NCBI GenBank assembly: GCA_021770065.1
Contig: JAETRR010000044.1
Location: 1-34,279 of the forward strand
Source of the DNA: Lachnoclostridium sp.
GTDB taxonomy: Bacteria; Bacillota; Clostridia; Lachnospirales; Lachnospiraceae
Reading direction: 5' to 3'
DNA: 34,279 bases
Shown: positions 6,611-15,811 of the stretch, in pieces
Layout: each line of letters opens with the position of its first letter
Position numbering within the stretch: position 1 is the first letter of the stretch
The notes under the pieces: model-generated
Told to the model about the DNA's origin: nothing
What the model saw: only the letters and a program-made list of their open reading frames with translations
Database searches by the model: none
Translations under genes and position numbers: made by a program

Positions 6611-6623
6611 CAGGAGGCAGACT

Positions 6624-7691
6624 ATGAGAAAGAAAACGAGGACAATACGAATCGGGGATCGGGTCATTGGCGGCGGAAACCCCATTCTGATCCAATCCAT
6701 GACCAATACAAAGACAGAGGACATAAAAGCAACGGTGGAGCAGATTCAGCGCCTGACGGCAGCCGGCTGTGAGATCATCCGCTGTACAGTGCCGACCATA
6801 GAGGCGGCAGAAGCATTGACAGAGATAAAGAAGCAGATCACCATTCCCCTGGTAGCAGACATCCATTTTGACTACCGCATGGCCATAGCCGCCATAGAGC
6901 ACGGTGCGGACAAGATCCGCATCAATCCCGGCAACATCGGCGGAAAAGACCGGGTGAAGGCCGTAACAGACGCGGCAAAAGAACGGCAGATTCCCATTCG
7001 CGTAGGCGTCAACAGCGGATCCCTGGAAAAAGAACTGCTGGAAAAATACGGCGGCGTCACCGCAGAGGGCCTGGTAGAGAGCGCCCTGGATAAAGTTCAT
7101 ATGATAGAAGATCTGGGTTTTGAGGAACTGGTCATCAGCATCAAATCCTCAGACGTACTGATGTGTGCCAAAGCCCATGAACTGATAGCAGAACAAACCG
7201 ACTACCCCCTCCATGTGGGAATTACCGAGGCAGGCACCCTGTATTCCGGCAATATCAAATCGGCAGTCGGCCTTGGAATCATCCTCTACCAGGGCATCGG
7301 AGACACCATCCGCGTCTCTCTCACAGGCGATCCGCTGGAGGAAATCAAATCCGCTAAGCGTATTCTGAAAACTCTGGGCCTTCGCAAAGGGGGAATAGAC
7401 GTCGTATCCTGTCCCACATGCGGAAGAACCCAGATTGACCTCATCGGCCTGGCAAACCAGGTAGAAACCATGGCAGAAGAATTCCCTCTGGACAATGTGA
7501 AAGTAGCCGTCATGGGATGTGTAGTAAACGGTCCCGGCGAAGCAAAAGAAGCCGATCTTGGAATAGCCGGCGGTAAAGGCGTTGGAATCCTTTTCCGTAA
7601 AGGAGAGATTGTAAAGAGCGGCATCCCGGAAGAAGAGCTTCTGGAGGCTTTACGCACAGAACTCCAAAAACTTGCAGACGAAAGAGCATAA
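6624..7691 (+). CDS. ispG: 4-hydroxy-3-methylbut-2-en-1-yl diphosphate synthase
   Basis: Seventh step of the MEP isoprenoid pathway: a [4Fe-4S] enzyme that turns methylerythritol cyclodiphosphate into HMBPP. It is 355 aa, the bacterial two-domain form. The TIM-barrel domain begins IRIGDRVIGGGNPILIQSMTNT and contains VADIHFDYRMA and KIRINPGNIGG. The C-terminal domain carries the cluster cysteines C263 and C266 (SCPTCGRTQIDL) and C299, with the catalytic glutamate E306 in GCVVNGPGEAKEADLG. Start: CAGGAGGCAG upstream of the ATG. It lies just ahead of polC, a common pairing in Clostridia, but with an FtsW-like gene rather than dxr-rseP on its other side. Confidence 0.97.
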   Translation: MRKKTRTIRIGDRVIGGGNPILIQSMTNTKTEDIKATVEQIQRLTAAGCEIIRCTVPTIEAAEALTEIKKQITIPLVADIHFDYRMAIAAIEHGADKIRINPGNIGGKDRVKAVTDAAKERQIPIRVGVNSGSLEKELLEKYGGVTAEGLVESALDKVHMIEDLGFEELVISIKSSDVLMCAKAHELIAEQTDYPLHVGITEAGTLYSGNIKSAVGLGIILYQGIGDTIRVSLTGDPLEEIKSAKRILKTLGLRKGGIDVVSCPTCGRTQIDLIGLANQVETMAEEFPLDNVKVAVMGCVVNGPGEAKEADLGIAGGKGVGILFRKGEIVKSGIPEEELLEALRTELQKLADERA

Positions 7692-7728
7692 ACCGTCCGA
7701 AGCCAAAAAACAAAAATGGAGAACAAAA

Positions 7729-10700
7729 ATGGAAAAACGATTCGCCGATGTATTTCCGCCCCTTCATATAGATCAAAATCTCAGCGAACTTCTGGAACAG
7801 GTACGCGTAGAGCGCGTTACCTCCAACCGCGCAAAGACATATATCAAAGTTTACCTTGTAAGCGGAAAACTGATCCATCGAGAGCATCTTTTCCATCTGG
7901 AACAAGTACTGAAAAAACAGCTCTTCGGGAAAGCTCCGGTAGAGCTGAAGATCATAGAGCGCTTTGAACTATCCGGTCAATACACTCCGGAAAAAGTTCT
8001 GGAGCTCTACAAAGACAGCATACTTTTCGAGCTTCGGGCCTACAGTATCCTGGAATTCAATCTGTTCCGAAGAGCCGACATTACATTTCCCGAAGAAAAC
8101 CGAATGAAGCTTTCCCTGGAAAAAACTACTCTGGGCCAGGAAGCGGCCGACGAGCTGGTCCGGGTGCTCCACAAGATATTTACAGAACGCTGCGGAATGA
8201 AGATTGAGATCGAGGCTGAGCTGGTAGATAAGAACCGGGAGCAGGAAGAAAAACGACAAAAAAGCCGGGAATTTATGGAGAAGCAGGCAGCCGCACTGGC
8301 AGACCGCATGTACCGGGCAGAGCAGGAGCAGGCGTTACAGGGAGAACACCGGGCGGAGACAGAGAAGGAAGCTTCCCCGGCCGGGGAAAAAGCGCCGGCC
8401 AAAGCAAAGACTTCCCAGGAAAAGAAGAGCCGCCCTTCTTTTGGCAGAGACGATTACCCTTATCGCCGTACTTTGCGCGGCGGCGGAGGCAGCAGCGGCA
8501 AAAGTACCCGGTCGTCAGACCCGGATGTCCTCTATGGCCGCAGCTTTGAGGAGCAGGAGATCACAGAGCTCTGCCAGATCATCGGAGAAATGGGTGAGGT
8601 CACCGTCCGCGGACAGGTGACGTCCCTGGACGAGCGCGAGATCCGCGGTGAAAAAACAATTGTAACTATAACAATTACAGATTATACAGACACAATCCGG
8701 GCAAAGCTCTTCATCAAAAACGAAGAACTTCCGGCCTTCCGGGAAAATATAAAGAAGGGAGCTTTTGTGCGCATTAAGGGCATGACAGCCATCGACCGCT
8801 TTGACAATGAGCTGACTTTAAGCTCCCTTACAGGAATCAAAAAGTCCGCAGATTTTCGAAAACTGAGGGAAGATAACCACGAGCATAAGCGCGTAGAGCT
8901 TCACTGTCACACAAAAATGAGTGATATGGACGGAGTTTCCGAGGTCAGGGATCTCATCAAACAGGCAAAAGCCTGGGGACATAAGGCCATAGCCGTAACG
9001 GATCACGGAGTGGTACAGGCATATCCGGATGCCAGCCACAGTCTGGACAAAGGCGATCCCTTTAAAGTGATTTATGGTCTGGAGGGTTATCTGGTAGATG
9101 ATTTGAAGGAAATTGTCACAGATCCCAGGGGGCAGAGCCTTGATGACCTCTATGTTGTATTTGACATAGAGACGACCGGATTCAGCGCCGAGAATGATCG
9201 GATCATTGAGATTGGCGCGGTAAAAGTAGAGAAGGGGCAGATTACGGATCGGTTCAGCGCCTTCGTGAATCCTCATACGCCTATCCCCTTTGAGATCGAG
9301 AAGCTGACAGGAATCACAGATGATATGGTTCTTAGCGAGCCGGATATTGCAGAAGTGCTGCCGCGCTTCCTGGCATTCTGCGAGGGGGCGGTGATGGTGG
9401 CCCACAATGCGGACTTTGATATGAGTTTTATCCGGAAAAACAGCCGGCGCCTGGAGCTGCCCTGCGCCTTTACCGTGGTGGATACGGTATCTCTGGCCCG
9501 GGTGCTCCTGCCTAATCTGAACCGTTTTAAGCTGGATACCGTGGCAAAAGCTCTCAATGTGTCCCTGGAAAACCACCACCGGGCGGTGGACGATGCAGGC
9601 TGTACCGCAGAGATCTTTGTAAAATTTGTGGAAATGCTGAAAGAACGGGATATCCGGGATCTGACAAAGGTTAATCAGATGGGAACCCTAAGCGCAGATG
9701 CCATAAAGAAGCTTCCCACCTATCATGTGATCATTCTGGCTAAAAACGAGATTGGCCGGGTGAATCTGTACCGCCTTGTTTCCTGGTCCCATCTGGAGTA
9801 TTATGCAAAGCGCCCCCGGATTCCCAAGAGCGTGCTGCAGAAATACCGGGAGGGGCTGATTATCGGATCCGCCTGCGAAGCCGGGGAGCTTTATCAGGCG
9901 CTGGTGCGCTCGGCGCCGGAGGAGGAGATTGCAAGACTGGTGAATTTTTATGATTATCTGGAAATTCAGCCTCTTGGAAATAATGAATTTATGCTTCGGG
10001 GAGAGCGGCCTGTATTTGAGTCCATGGAGGAGCTTATCCGTCTTAATAAGCGGATTGTAGAACTGGGGGAACAGTTTGGGAAAATGGTAGCTGCCACCTG
10101 TGACGTGCATTTTCTGAACCCGGAGGATGAAGTGTACCGGCGGATCATCATGGCCGGAAAGGGTTTCAAGGATGCGGACAACCAGGCGCCCTTATATCTG
10201 CGGACCACGGAGGAAATGCTGTCGGAATTTGAATATCTTGGAAGCGACAAGGCCGAGGAAGTGGTTATCACTAATACCAACCGGATTGCCGATATGATCG
10301 AATACATTTCCCCGGTACGGCCGGATAAGTGTCCTCCGGTAATTGAAAATTCCGATCAGACCCTTCGTGATATCTGCTATGAGAAGGCCCATTCCATCTA
10401 TGGAGAGGAACTTCCAAAGATGGTAACGGAGCGCCTGGAAAAGGAGCTTCACTCTATTATTTCCAACGGCTTTGCGGTTATGTATATCATTGCGCAGAAG
10501 CTGGTATGGAAGTCCAATGATGACGGATATCTGGTTGGATCCCGCGGTTCCGTGGGCTCCTCCTTTGTGGCCACCATGGCCGGAATTACGGAGGTAAATC
10601 CTCTGCCGCCTCATTATTACTGTTCAGAGTGTCATTACAGCGATTTTGATTCGGATGAGGTCCGGAAATACGCAGGGGCAGCCGGCTGTGATATGCCGGA

Positions 10701-12225
10701 TAAGATCTGTCCAAAGTGCGGCGCACCCTTGAAGAAGGAGGGTTTTGATATTCCCTTTGAGACCTTTCTGGGATTTAAGGGGGATAAAGAGCCTGATATA
10801 GACTTGAATTTTTCCGGTGATTATCAGTCTAAAGCACATAAATATACAGAGGTTATTTTTGGAACCGGACAGACCTTCCGGGCAGGAACTATCGCGACCC
10901 TGGCCGATAAGACGGCTTTCGGGTATGTAAAAAATTATTTTGAAGAGCATGGGCAGCATAAGCGCAACTGCGAGATTGACCGGATTGTCCAGGGCTGTGT
11001 GGGAGTACGGCGCTCTACCGGGCAGCATCCCGGAGGTATCGTGGTGCTGCCCCACGGGGAGGAGATTCATTCCTTTACGCCGGTGCAGCATCCGGCCAAT
11101 GATATGACTACGGACATTATTACCACCCATTTTGACTATCACTCCATTGACCATAACCTTCTGAAGCTTGATATTCTGGGACACGATGATCCGACCATGA
11201 TTCGTATGCTGGAGGATTTGACCGGGCTGAACGCAAGGACCATTCCGCTGGACGATCCGGGTGTGATGTCTCTGTTTAAGAGTACAGAGGCACTGGGGAT
11301 TACGCCGGAGGATATCGACGGATGCCCCCTGGGATGCCTTGGAATTCCGGAGTTTGGTACGGACTTTGTTATCCAGATGGTGGTGGATGCAAAGCCTCAG
11401 TCATTCTCGGATCTTGTGCGGATTTCCGGCCTTTCCCATGGTACGGATGTGTGGCTTAACAATGCACAGCGGTTTATCAAGGAGGGGAAAGCCACCATTT
11501 CCACGGCCATCTGTACCCGTGACGATATTATGCTGTATCTTATTAACACGGGCGTGGAACCCAGCCTTTCCTTTACCATTATGGAGAGTGTGCGTAAAGG
11601 CAAGGGCCTGAAGCCGGAGTGGATCGAAGCAATGAAGGCGGCAGGGGTGGAGGACTGGTATATCGAATCCTGTACGCTTATTAAATACATGTTCCCCAAA
11701 GCTCATGCGGCGGCTTACGTTATGATGGCCTGGAGAATTGCCTATTGCAAGATCAATTATCCTCTGGCCTATTATGCGGCGTATTTCAGCATCCGGGCCT
11801 CGGCCTTCAGCTATGAACTGATGTGCCAGGGGAAGGAACGCCTGGCTTACTATATGGCGGACTATAAGCGCAGAAGCGATCAGCTCTCGAAAAAAGAGCA
11901 GGATACCATGAAGGATATGCACATTGTACAGGAAATGTATGCGCGGGGCTTTGAGTTCCTGCCTCTTGATATTTATAAGGCTGAGGCAGGCAGGTTCCAG
12001 ATTATTGACGGGAAGCTGATGCCTTCTTTAAGCACCATAGAAGGTATGGGGGACAAGGCGGCGGAGCAGCTCTATGAAGCGGCCAAGGACGGGCCGTTTT
12101 TGTCCAGGGACGATCTGAGACAGCGCAGTAAGATTTCCAAGAGCTTGATTGATCTCATGGGAGATCTGGGGCTTCTGGGAGATATGCCGGAGTCGAATCA
12201 GCTGTCGCTGTTTGATTTTGTGTGA
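7729..12225 (+). CDS. polC: DNA polymerase III alpha subunit, PolC type
   Basis: The replicative leading-strand polymerase of Firmicutes with built-in proofreading, 1498 aa. Order of domains: N-terminal domain (to ~200); a charged and glycine-rich linker (~210-290); OB fold (about GEVTVRGQVTSL to LTLSSLTGI); PHP domain starting at ELHCHTKMSD (H392, H394); a DnaQ-like exonuclease inserted in it (VVFDIETTGF, D479 and E481); then the polymerase core. The core has a zinc site C965/C968/C994/C997 and catalytic PDIDLNFSGDYQ (D1023, D1025). C-terminal helix-hairpin-helix and a QLSLFDFV end, a typical sliding-clamp-binding motif. The start at 7729 is chosen because GGAG sits seven bases upstream; an in-frame TTG inside ispG has no such site. 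Confidence 0.97.
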   Translation: MEKRFADVFPPLHIDQNLSELLEQVRVERVTSNRAKTYIKVYLVSGKLIHREHLFHLEQVLKKQLFGKAPVELKIIERFELSGQYTPEKVLELYKDSILFELRAYSILEFNLFRRADITFPEENRMKLSLEKTTLGQEAADELVRVLHKIFTERCGMKIEIEAELVDKNREQEEKRQKSREFMEKQAAALADRMYRAEQEQALQGEHRAETEKEASPAGEKAPAKAKTSQEKKSRPSFGRDDYPYRRTLRGGGGSSGKSTRSSDPDVLYGRSFEEQEITELCQIIGEMGEVTVRGQVTSLDEREIRGEKTIVTITITDYTDTIRAKLFIKNEELPAFRENIKKGAFVRIKGMTAIDRFDNELTLSSLTGIKKSADFRKLREDNHEHKRVELHCHTKMSDMDGVSEVRDLIKQAKAWGHKAIAVTDHGVVQAYPDASHSLDKGDPFKVIYGLEGYLVDDLKEIVTDPRGQSLDDLYVVFDIETTGFSAENDRIIEIGAVKVEKGQITDRFSAFVNPHTPIPFEIEKLTGITDDMVLSEPDIAEVLPRFLAFCEGAVMVAHNADFDMSFIRKNSRRLELPCAFTVVDTVSLARVLLPNLNRFKLDTVAKALNVSLENHHRAVDDAGCTAEIFVKFVEMLKERDIRDLTKVNQMGTLSADAIKKLPTYHVIILAKNEIGRVNLYRLVSWSHLEYYAKRPRIPKSVLQKYREGLIIGSACEAGELYQALVRSAPEEEIARLVNFYDYLEIQPLGNNEFMLRGERPVFESMEELIRLNKRIVELGEQFGKMVAATCDVHFLNPEDEVYRRIIMAGKGFKDADNQAPLYLRTTEEMLSEFEYLGSDKAEEVVITNTNRIADMIEYISPVRPDKCPPVIENSDQTLRDICYEKAHSIYGEELPKMVTERLEKELHSIISNGFAVMYIIAQKLVWKSNDDGYLVGSRGSVGSSFVATMAGITEVNPLPPHYYCSECHYSDFDSDEVRKYAGAAGCDMPDKICPKCGAPLKKEGFDIPFETFLGFKGDKEPDIDLNFSGDYQSKAHKYTEVIFGTGQTFRAGTIATLADKTAFGYVKNYFEEHGQHKRNCEIDRIVQGCVGVRRSTGQHPGGIVVLPHGEEIHSFTPVQHPANDMTTDIITTHFDYHSIDHNLLKLDILGHDDPTMIRMLEDLTGLNARTIPLDDPGVMSLFKSTEALGITPEDIDGCPLGCLGIPEFGTDFVIQMVVDAKPQSFSDLVRISGLSHGTDVWLNNAQRFIKEGKATISTAICTRDDIMLYLINTGVEPSLSFTIMESVRKGKGLKPEWIEAMKAAGVEDWYIESCTLIKYMFPKAHAAAYVMMAWRIAYCKINYPLAYYAAYFSIRASAFSYELMCQGKERLAYYMADYKRRSDQLSKKEQDTMKDMHIVQEMYARGFEFLPLDIYKAEAGRFQIIDGKLMPSLSTIEGMGDKAAEQLYEAAKDGPFLSRDDLRQRSKISKSLIDLMGDLGLLGDMPESNQLSLFDFV

Positions 12226-12241
12226 AGTGCTTTGATTGCCT

Positions 12242-12265
12242 TACCGGCATCTTACCGGTATTTCC
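12242..12265 (+). terminator. Weak hairpin after polC
   Basis: TACCGG/CCGGTA (12242-12247/12255-12260) with a 7-base loop, followed by TTTCCC. A weak terminator candidate at most. It lies just before the livJ promoter. Confidence 0.35.
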
Positions 12266-12277
12266 CAAGATTTTTTC

Positions 12278-12306
12278 TTGAATTATTTCTGTAAACATGG
12301 TATACT
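12278..12306 (+). promoter_or_regulatory. Promoter of the liv operon
   Basis: TTGAAT (12278-12283), 17-bp spacer, TATACT (12301-12306). The ~130-nt leader that follows contains GTATTAAAATAC near its start but no recognised riboswitch or T-box. Confidence 0.75.
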
Positions 12307-12446
12307 AGAGCGCGTATTAAAATACGTACAAATGTCTTTGACACACGTACAAAATGCAGTATTCCAGACTGTGCTTAAAAGAATATGCAGATACATACTT
12401 CTGCAGCCGGGATATTGCAGAACTAAAAGTAGGAGGATGATGAGTT

Positions 12447-13661
12447 ATGAAAAAGCGTGTTTTAGCAATTGCACTGGTAACCGCAATGGTTGGTTCCATG
12501 CTGGCGGGCTGCAGCGGTAAGAGCAGCGGCGGCGAGGCGGGAACTGATGCACCGGCAGCCAGTGACGGCGCAAAGGTAGTAAAAATCGGCGTATATGAGC
12601 CGGCGTCCGGAGACAACGGCGCAGGCGGCAAGCAGGAAGTGCTTGGAATGCAGTATGCCAACCATGAGACACCGACCGTAGAGATCGGCGGCGAAGAGTA
12701 CACGGTACAGCTGGAGATTGTAGACAATGAGTCTTCCAATGACAAGGGACCTTCCGCAGCTTCCACACTGGTAAGCGCCGGCGTGTCCATCGCACTGGGC
12801 TCCTATGGATCCGGCGTGTCTATCGCGGCTTCCGATGTATTTAAAGAGGCAGGCATTCCGGCTATGGGCGTAACCTGTACCAACCCCCAGGTTACGGAGG
12901 GCAATACCCATTACTTCCGTATCTGCTTCCTGGATCCCTTCCAGGGCACCGTACTTGCCAACTTTGCAAATGAGAATTTCTCCGCAAAGAAGGCATATAT
13001 CTTAACAAAGCTCGGCGACGACTACTCCACAGGACTCGGCTACTACTTCAAGGAGGCATTTACCGGCCTTGGCGGAGAGGTAGTGGAGGAGACCTTCCAG
13101 GAGGGCAACAGCGACTTTACTTCCTATGTAACCTCTGCAAAGAATGCCGGCGCGGACGTATTCTTCGCACCCGTATCCACAGAGGCGGCAGCGCTGATTA
13201 TCGAGCAGGCGGCGGCACAGGGATTGACGATTCCCATGATGGCCGGCGATACCTGGGATTCCAACGTTATCTTAAATGCGGCAAAGGGCAAGGATGTTGA
13301 GATTTATGTTACAACCTTCTACCAGGAGGGCGGCAACGAGGAATTTGATAACGGTATCAAGGAGTGGATCAACAGTGATTCCACAGCAAAAGCAAACAAC
13401 GGCGGAGACGACACCATAGCGGCCGTAACTGCAATGGGCTATGATGCATACTATGTGGCTCTGGAGGCTTTGAAGGCGGCAGGTTCCACGGATCCGGCGA
13501 AGGTTAATGAGGCACTCTGGGATGTCAGCTACACAGGCGTAACCGGAAAGATCGAATTCGACGATGTGAACGGAGATGCCCTTCGCGACACCGCTTATGT
13601 AAAATGTGCCAATACGGAGTCCGGCGCATGGGATTTCGTGGCTGAGCAGGGCGTAAACTAA
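12447..13661 (+). CDS. livJ: Branched-chain amino acid ABC transporter, substrate-binding lipoprotein
   Basis: The extracellular receptor of the importer encoded by the following genes, 404 aa. A lipoprotein signal peptide ends in the lipobox LAGC with the lipidated cysteine at C22, then a Ser/Gly-rich tether. The mature part is a type I periplasmic-binding-protein fold (Leu/Ile/Val family), with KIGVYEPASGDNGAGG, the ligand-loop segment ALGSYGSGVSIAASDVF, AYILTKLGDDYSTGL and GYDAYYVALEALKAAGSTDP. AGGAGGATGATGAGTT precedes the ATG. First gene of the operon, followed by a hairpin that would let it be made in excess over the membrane parts. The exact ligand cannot be read from sequence. Confidence 0.93.
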   Translation: MKKRVLAIALVTAMVGSMLAGCSGKSSGGEAGTDAPAASDGAKVVKIGVYEPASGDNGAGGKQEVLGMQYANHETPTVEIGGEEYTVQLEIVDNESSNDKGPSAASTLVSAGVSIALGSYGSGVSIAASDVFKEAGIPAMGVTCTNPQVTEGNTHYFRICFLDPFQGTVLANFANENFSAKKAYILTKLGDDYSTGLGYYFKEAFTGLGGEVVEETFQEGNSDFTSYVTSAKNAGADVFFAPVSTEAAALIIEQAAAQGLTIPMMAGDTWDSNVILNAAKGKDVEIYVTTFYQEGGNEEFDNGIKEWINSDSTAKANNGGDDTIAAVTAMGYDAYYVALEALKAAGSTDPAKVNEALWDVSYTGVTGKIEFDDVNGDALRDTAYVKCANTESGAWDFVAEQGVN

Positions 13662-13679
13662 GAGCAGTAACGAATAAGA

Positions 13680-13710
13680 ATGGCGGAAGGCTCTTTTGCT
13701 CTTCCGCCAT
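13680..13710 (+). terminator. Hairpin between livJ and livH
   Basis: ATGGCGGAAG/CTTCCGCCAT pair over 10 bp with an 11-base loop; only a weak T-rich stretch follows. Best read as a partial terminator or an mRNA 3'-end stabiliser within the operon, not a full stop. The ~110 bases from here to livH show no ORF. Confidence 0.6.
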
Positions 13711-13824
13711 ATCCTTGTACATAAAATAACCCGTCTTCCTGAGAAACTGTTTAGAAGCCGATGTCATTAGGTTAAATTCCGTTTAATGATACTGGTTCAG
13801 AAGTAAATAATTTGGAGGCTTTTT

Positions 13825-14709
13825 ATGGATTGGTTAAGCAGAAACCTGCCTTATCTGATGGCAGGAATTTCAGTGGGCGGTCAGTATGCCCTGATTGCTA
13901 TCGGCTATACCATGGTCTATGGCATTCTGCGTCTGATTAATTTTGCCCACGGTGATATTTTTATGGTGGCAGGTCTGATTATGGTGTATGCGGCCACAGT
14001 TATGCCTATCTACATAGCAATTCCTTTGATGATTGTTGTAACGGTTATCCTGGGCTTTCTGGTGGAGCGTGTCGCCTACAAGCCTCTTCGGAGCGCTCCC
14101 CGTATGTCTATTATGATTTCTGCTATCGGTGTTTCCTATCTGCTGCAGAATATGGCTCTGTATGTGACAGGCGGACTGTCCCAGCAGTATCCGGCAATTC
14201 CCTGGATCAATGATACGGTGACCGTGTTTGGAGCCACCACAAAGAGGGTGACAATTATTACGCCTGTACTGACCATTATTCTGGTACTGCTCCTGGTGAC
14301 ACTGATTAAGCGCACTAAGATTGGTATGGCGATGCGTGCGGCATCCAGAGATTTTGAGACTTCACAGCTTATGGGAATTAAAATTAATTCGGTCATCAGC
14401 TTTACCTTTATCATCGGAACCTTTCTGGCGGCCATCGGAAGTCTTTTGTTCTTTACCAACTACACGGGCGTAACACCTACTGCAGGAGCTATGCCGGGAC
14501 TGAAAGCATTTGTGGCGGCGGTATTCGGGGGAATCGGTTCCATTCCAGGTGCTGTCATCGGTGCATTTATCATTGGTATCTGCGAAAATATCATCAAGGG
14601 TCTGGGCTGGACTACTTTTTCCGATGCCTTTACCTTTGCATTGCTGATCGTGATCCTAATCGCCAAGCCTACGGGTCTCTTCGGTGAGAAGGTAACGGAT
14701 AAAGTATAA
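13825..14709 (+). CDS. livH: Branched-chain amino acid ABC transporter permease LivH
   Basis: Inner-membrane permease, 294 aa and about eight hydrophobic segments, forming the channel with LivM. Family motifs: GISVGGQYALIAIGYTMVYGILRLINFAHGDIFMVAG near the N-terminus and the EAA-like loop with LMGIKINSVISFTFIIGTFLAAIGSLLF, then GLKAFVAAVFGGIGSIPGAVIGAFIIG. TTTGGAGG lies nine bases before the ATG. Thirteen bases separate it from livM. Confidence 0.96.
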   Translation: MDWLSRNLPYLMAGISVGGQYALIAIGYTMVYGILRLINFAHGDIFMVAGLIMVYAATVMPIYIAIPLMIVVTVILGFLVERVAYKPLRSAPRMSIMISAIGVSYLLQNMALYVTGGLSQQYPAIPWINDTVTVFGATTKRVTIITPVLTIILVLLLVTLIKRTKIGMAMRAASRDFETSQLMGIKINSVISFTFIIGTFLAAIGSLLFFTNYTGVTPTAGAMPGLKAFVAAVFGGIGSIPGAVIGAFIIGICENIIKGLGWTTFSDAFTFALLIVILIAKPTGLFGEKVTDKV

Positions 14710-14722
14710 GGAGGCGTTCAAA

Positions 14723-15811
14723 ATGAGTACGAAGAAAAAAACTGCATGGAACGCAGGCCTTATTGCGGCGCTGTTGATTCTGCTTTTTTTGCTGGAGCAG
14801 GTGCTGCCTTCCAGTTCTATGCTTTTCACTGTGTTGAAAAAAGGAGCTATCTATGCACTGGTAGCTGTTTCCATGAATCTGCTGAACGGATTTACCGGAC
14901 TGTTTTCCCTGGGACAGGCGGGCTTTATGCTTCTGGGAGCCTATACCTATGCTATCTTTACCATTCCAGTGGAATCCAGAAATAGTGTATATCAGTATTT
15001 TGACGGCGGCATCATTCAATTTACCCTTCCGGTTCCGGTAGCTTTGATTGCAGGCGGAATTGTGGCAGCTGTATTTGCCTATCTTATCGGACTTCCTGTG
15101 CTGCGCCTGAAAAGCGACTATCTGGCTATTGCGACATTAGGATTTGCGGAGATTATCCGGGCAGTGTTTCAGTGGGATAAACTGGGGCCCATAACGAATG
15201 GATCCAACCTGCTGCGGAATTTTCCGTCTTTCCGCTCTGTGATTTTTCCCTTTGTGGCAGCAGGCATCTGTATTGCCCTGATTGTGATGCTGATCAATTC
15301 CACCTATGGCAGAGCTTTTAAAGCTATTCGGGATGATGAGATTGCGGCGGAGGCCATGGGTATCAATCTGGCTCACCATAAGCGTCTGGCTTTTGTGATT
15401 AGTTCCTTTTTCGCCGGGATCTCCGGAGGTCTTCTTGCCATGTATCAGACGACTATCCAGGCATCTATGTTTAAGTCGGCCATGACCTATGAGATTCTGC
15501 TGATCGTAGTTATCGGCGGTATCGGTTCTGTGACGGGAAGCTGTATCAGTTCTTTCCTGTTTATTGCATGCTCTGAATGGTGGCTGCGCTTTCTGGATAA
15601 TGAGAATCTTTACATCGGCGGTTTCCATGTACCTCTTTTGCGGCCAGGCTTCCGGAAGGTAGTATTTGCCGTTGTGATTATGGCAGTGGTGCTCTTTTAC
15701 CGGCAGGGTATTATGGGAACCAGGGAATTTTCCGTGGAGGGTATTTCCAATTTCTTCAAGAAGAAGCTGAGCGGGAAAAAGGAGAAGAAGGGAGGGAGCT
15801 CCCGTGAGTAA
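14723..15811 (+). CDS. livM: Branched-chain amino acid ABC transporter permease LivM
   Basis: Second permease of the importer, 362 aa. It shows the LivM hallmarks AIYALVAVSMNLLNGFTGLFSLGQAGFMLLGAY, LRLKSDYLAIATLGFAEIIR and the cytoplasmic EAA-like loop GRAFKAIRDDEIAAEAMGINLAHHKRLAFVISSFFAGISGGLLA. The C-terminus is a lysine-rich cytoplasmic tail (KKKLSGKKEKKGG), and its last codons overlap the livG start by 8 bases. The start follows AAGGAGGCG. Confidence 0.96.
   Translation: MSTKKKTAWNAGLIAALLILLFLLEQVLPSSSMLFTVLKKGAIYALVAVSMNLLNGFTGLFSLGQAGFMLLGAYTYAIFTIPVESRNSVYQYFDGGIIQFTLPVPVALIAGGIVAAVFAYLIGLPVLRLKSDYLAIATLGFAEIIRAVFQWDKLGPITNGSNLLRNFPSFRSVIFPFVAAGICIALIVMLINSTYGRAFKAIRDDEIAAEAMGINLAHHKRLAFVISSFFAGISGGLLAMYQTTIQASMFKSAMTYEILLIVVIGGIGSVTGSCISSFLFIACSEWWLRFLDNENLYIGGFHVPLLRPGFRKVVFAVVIMAVVLFYRQGIMGTREFSVEGISNFFKKKLSGKKEKKGGSSRE

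Noticed and set aside
7672..7728. Earlier TTG start for polC inside ispG
   Set aside because: No Shine-Dalgarno at that site, whereas the ATG at 7729 has GGAG seven bases upstream and begins at the conserved region.
8818..11922. Long minus-strand ORFs (up to ~250 aa) under polC
   Set aside because: Each is the shadow of the well-conserved polC frame; no ribosome binding sites or family motifs were seen.
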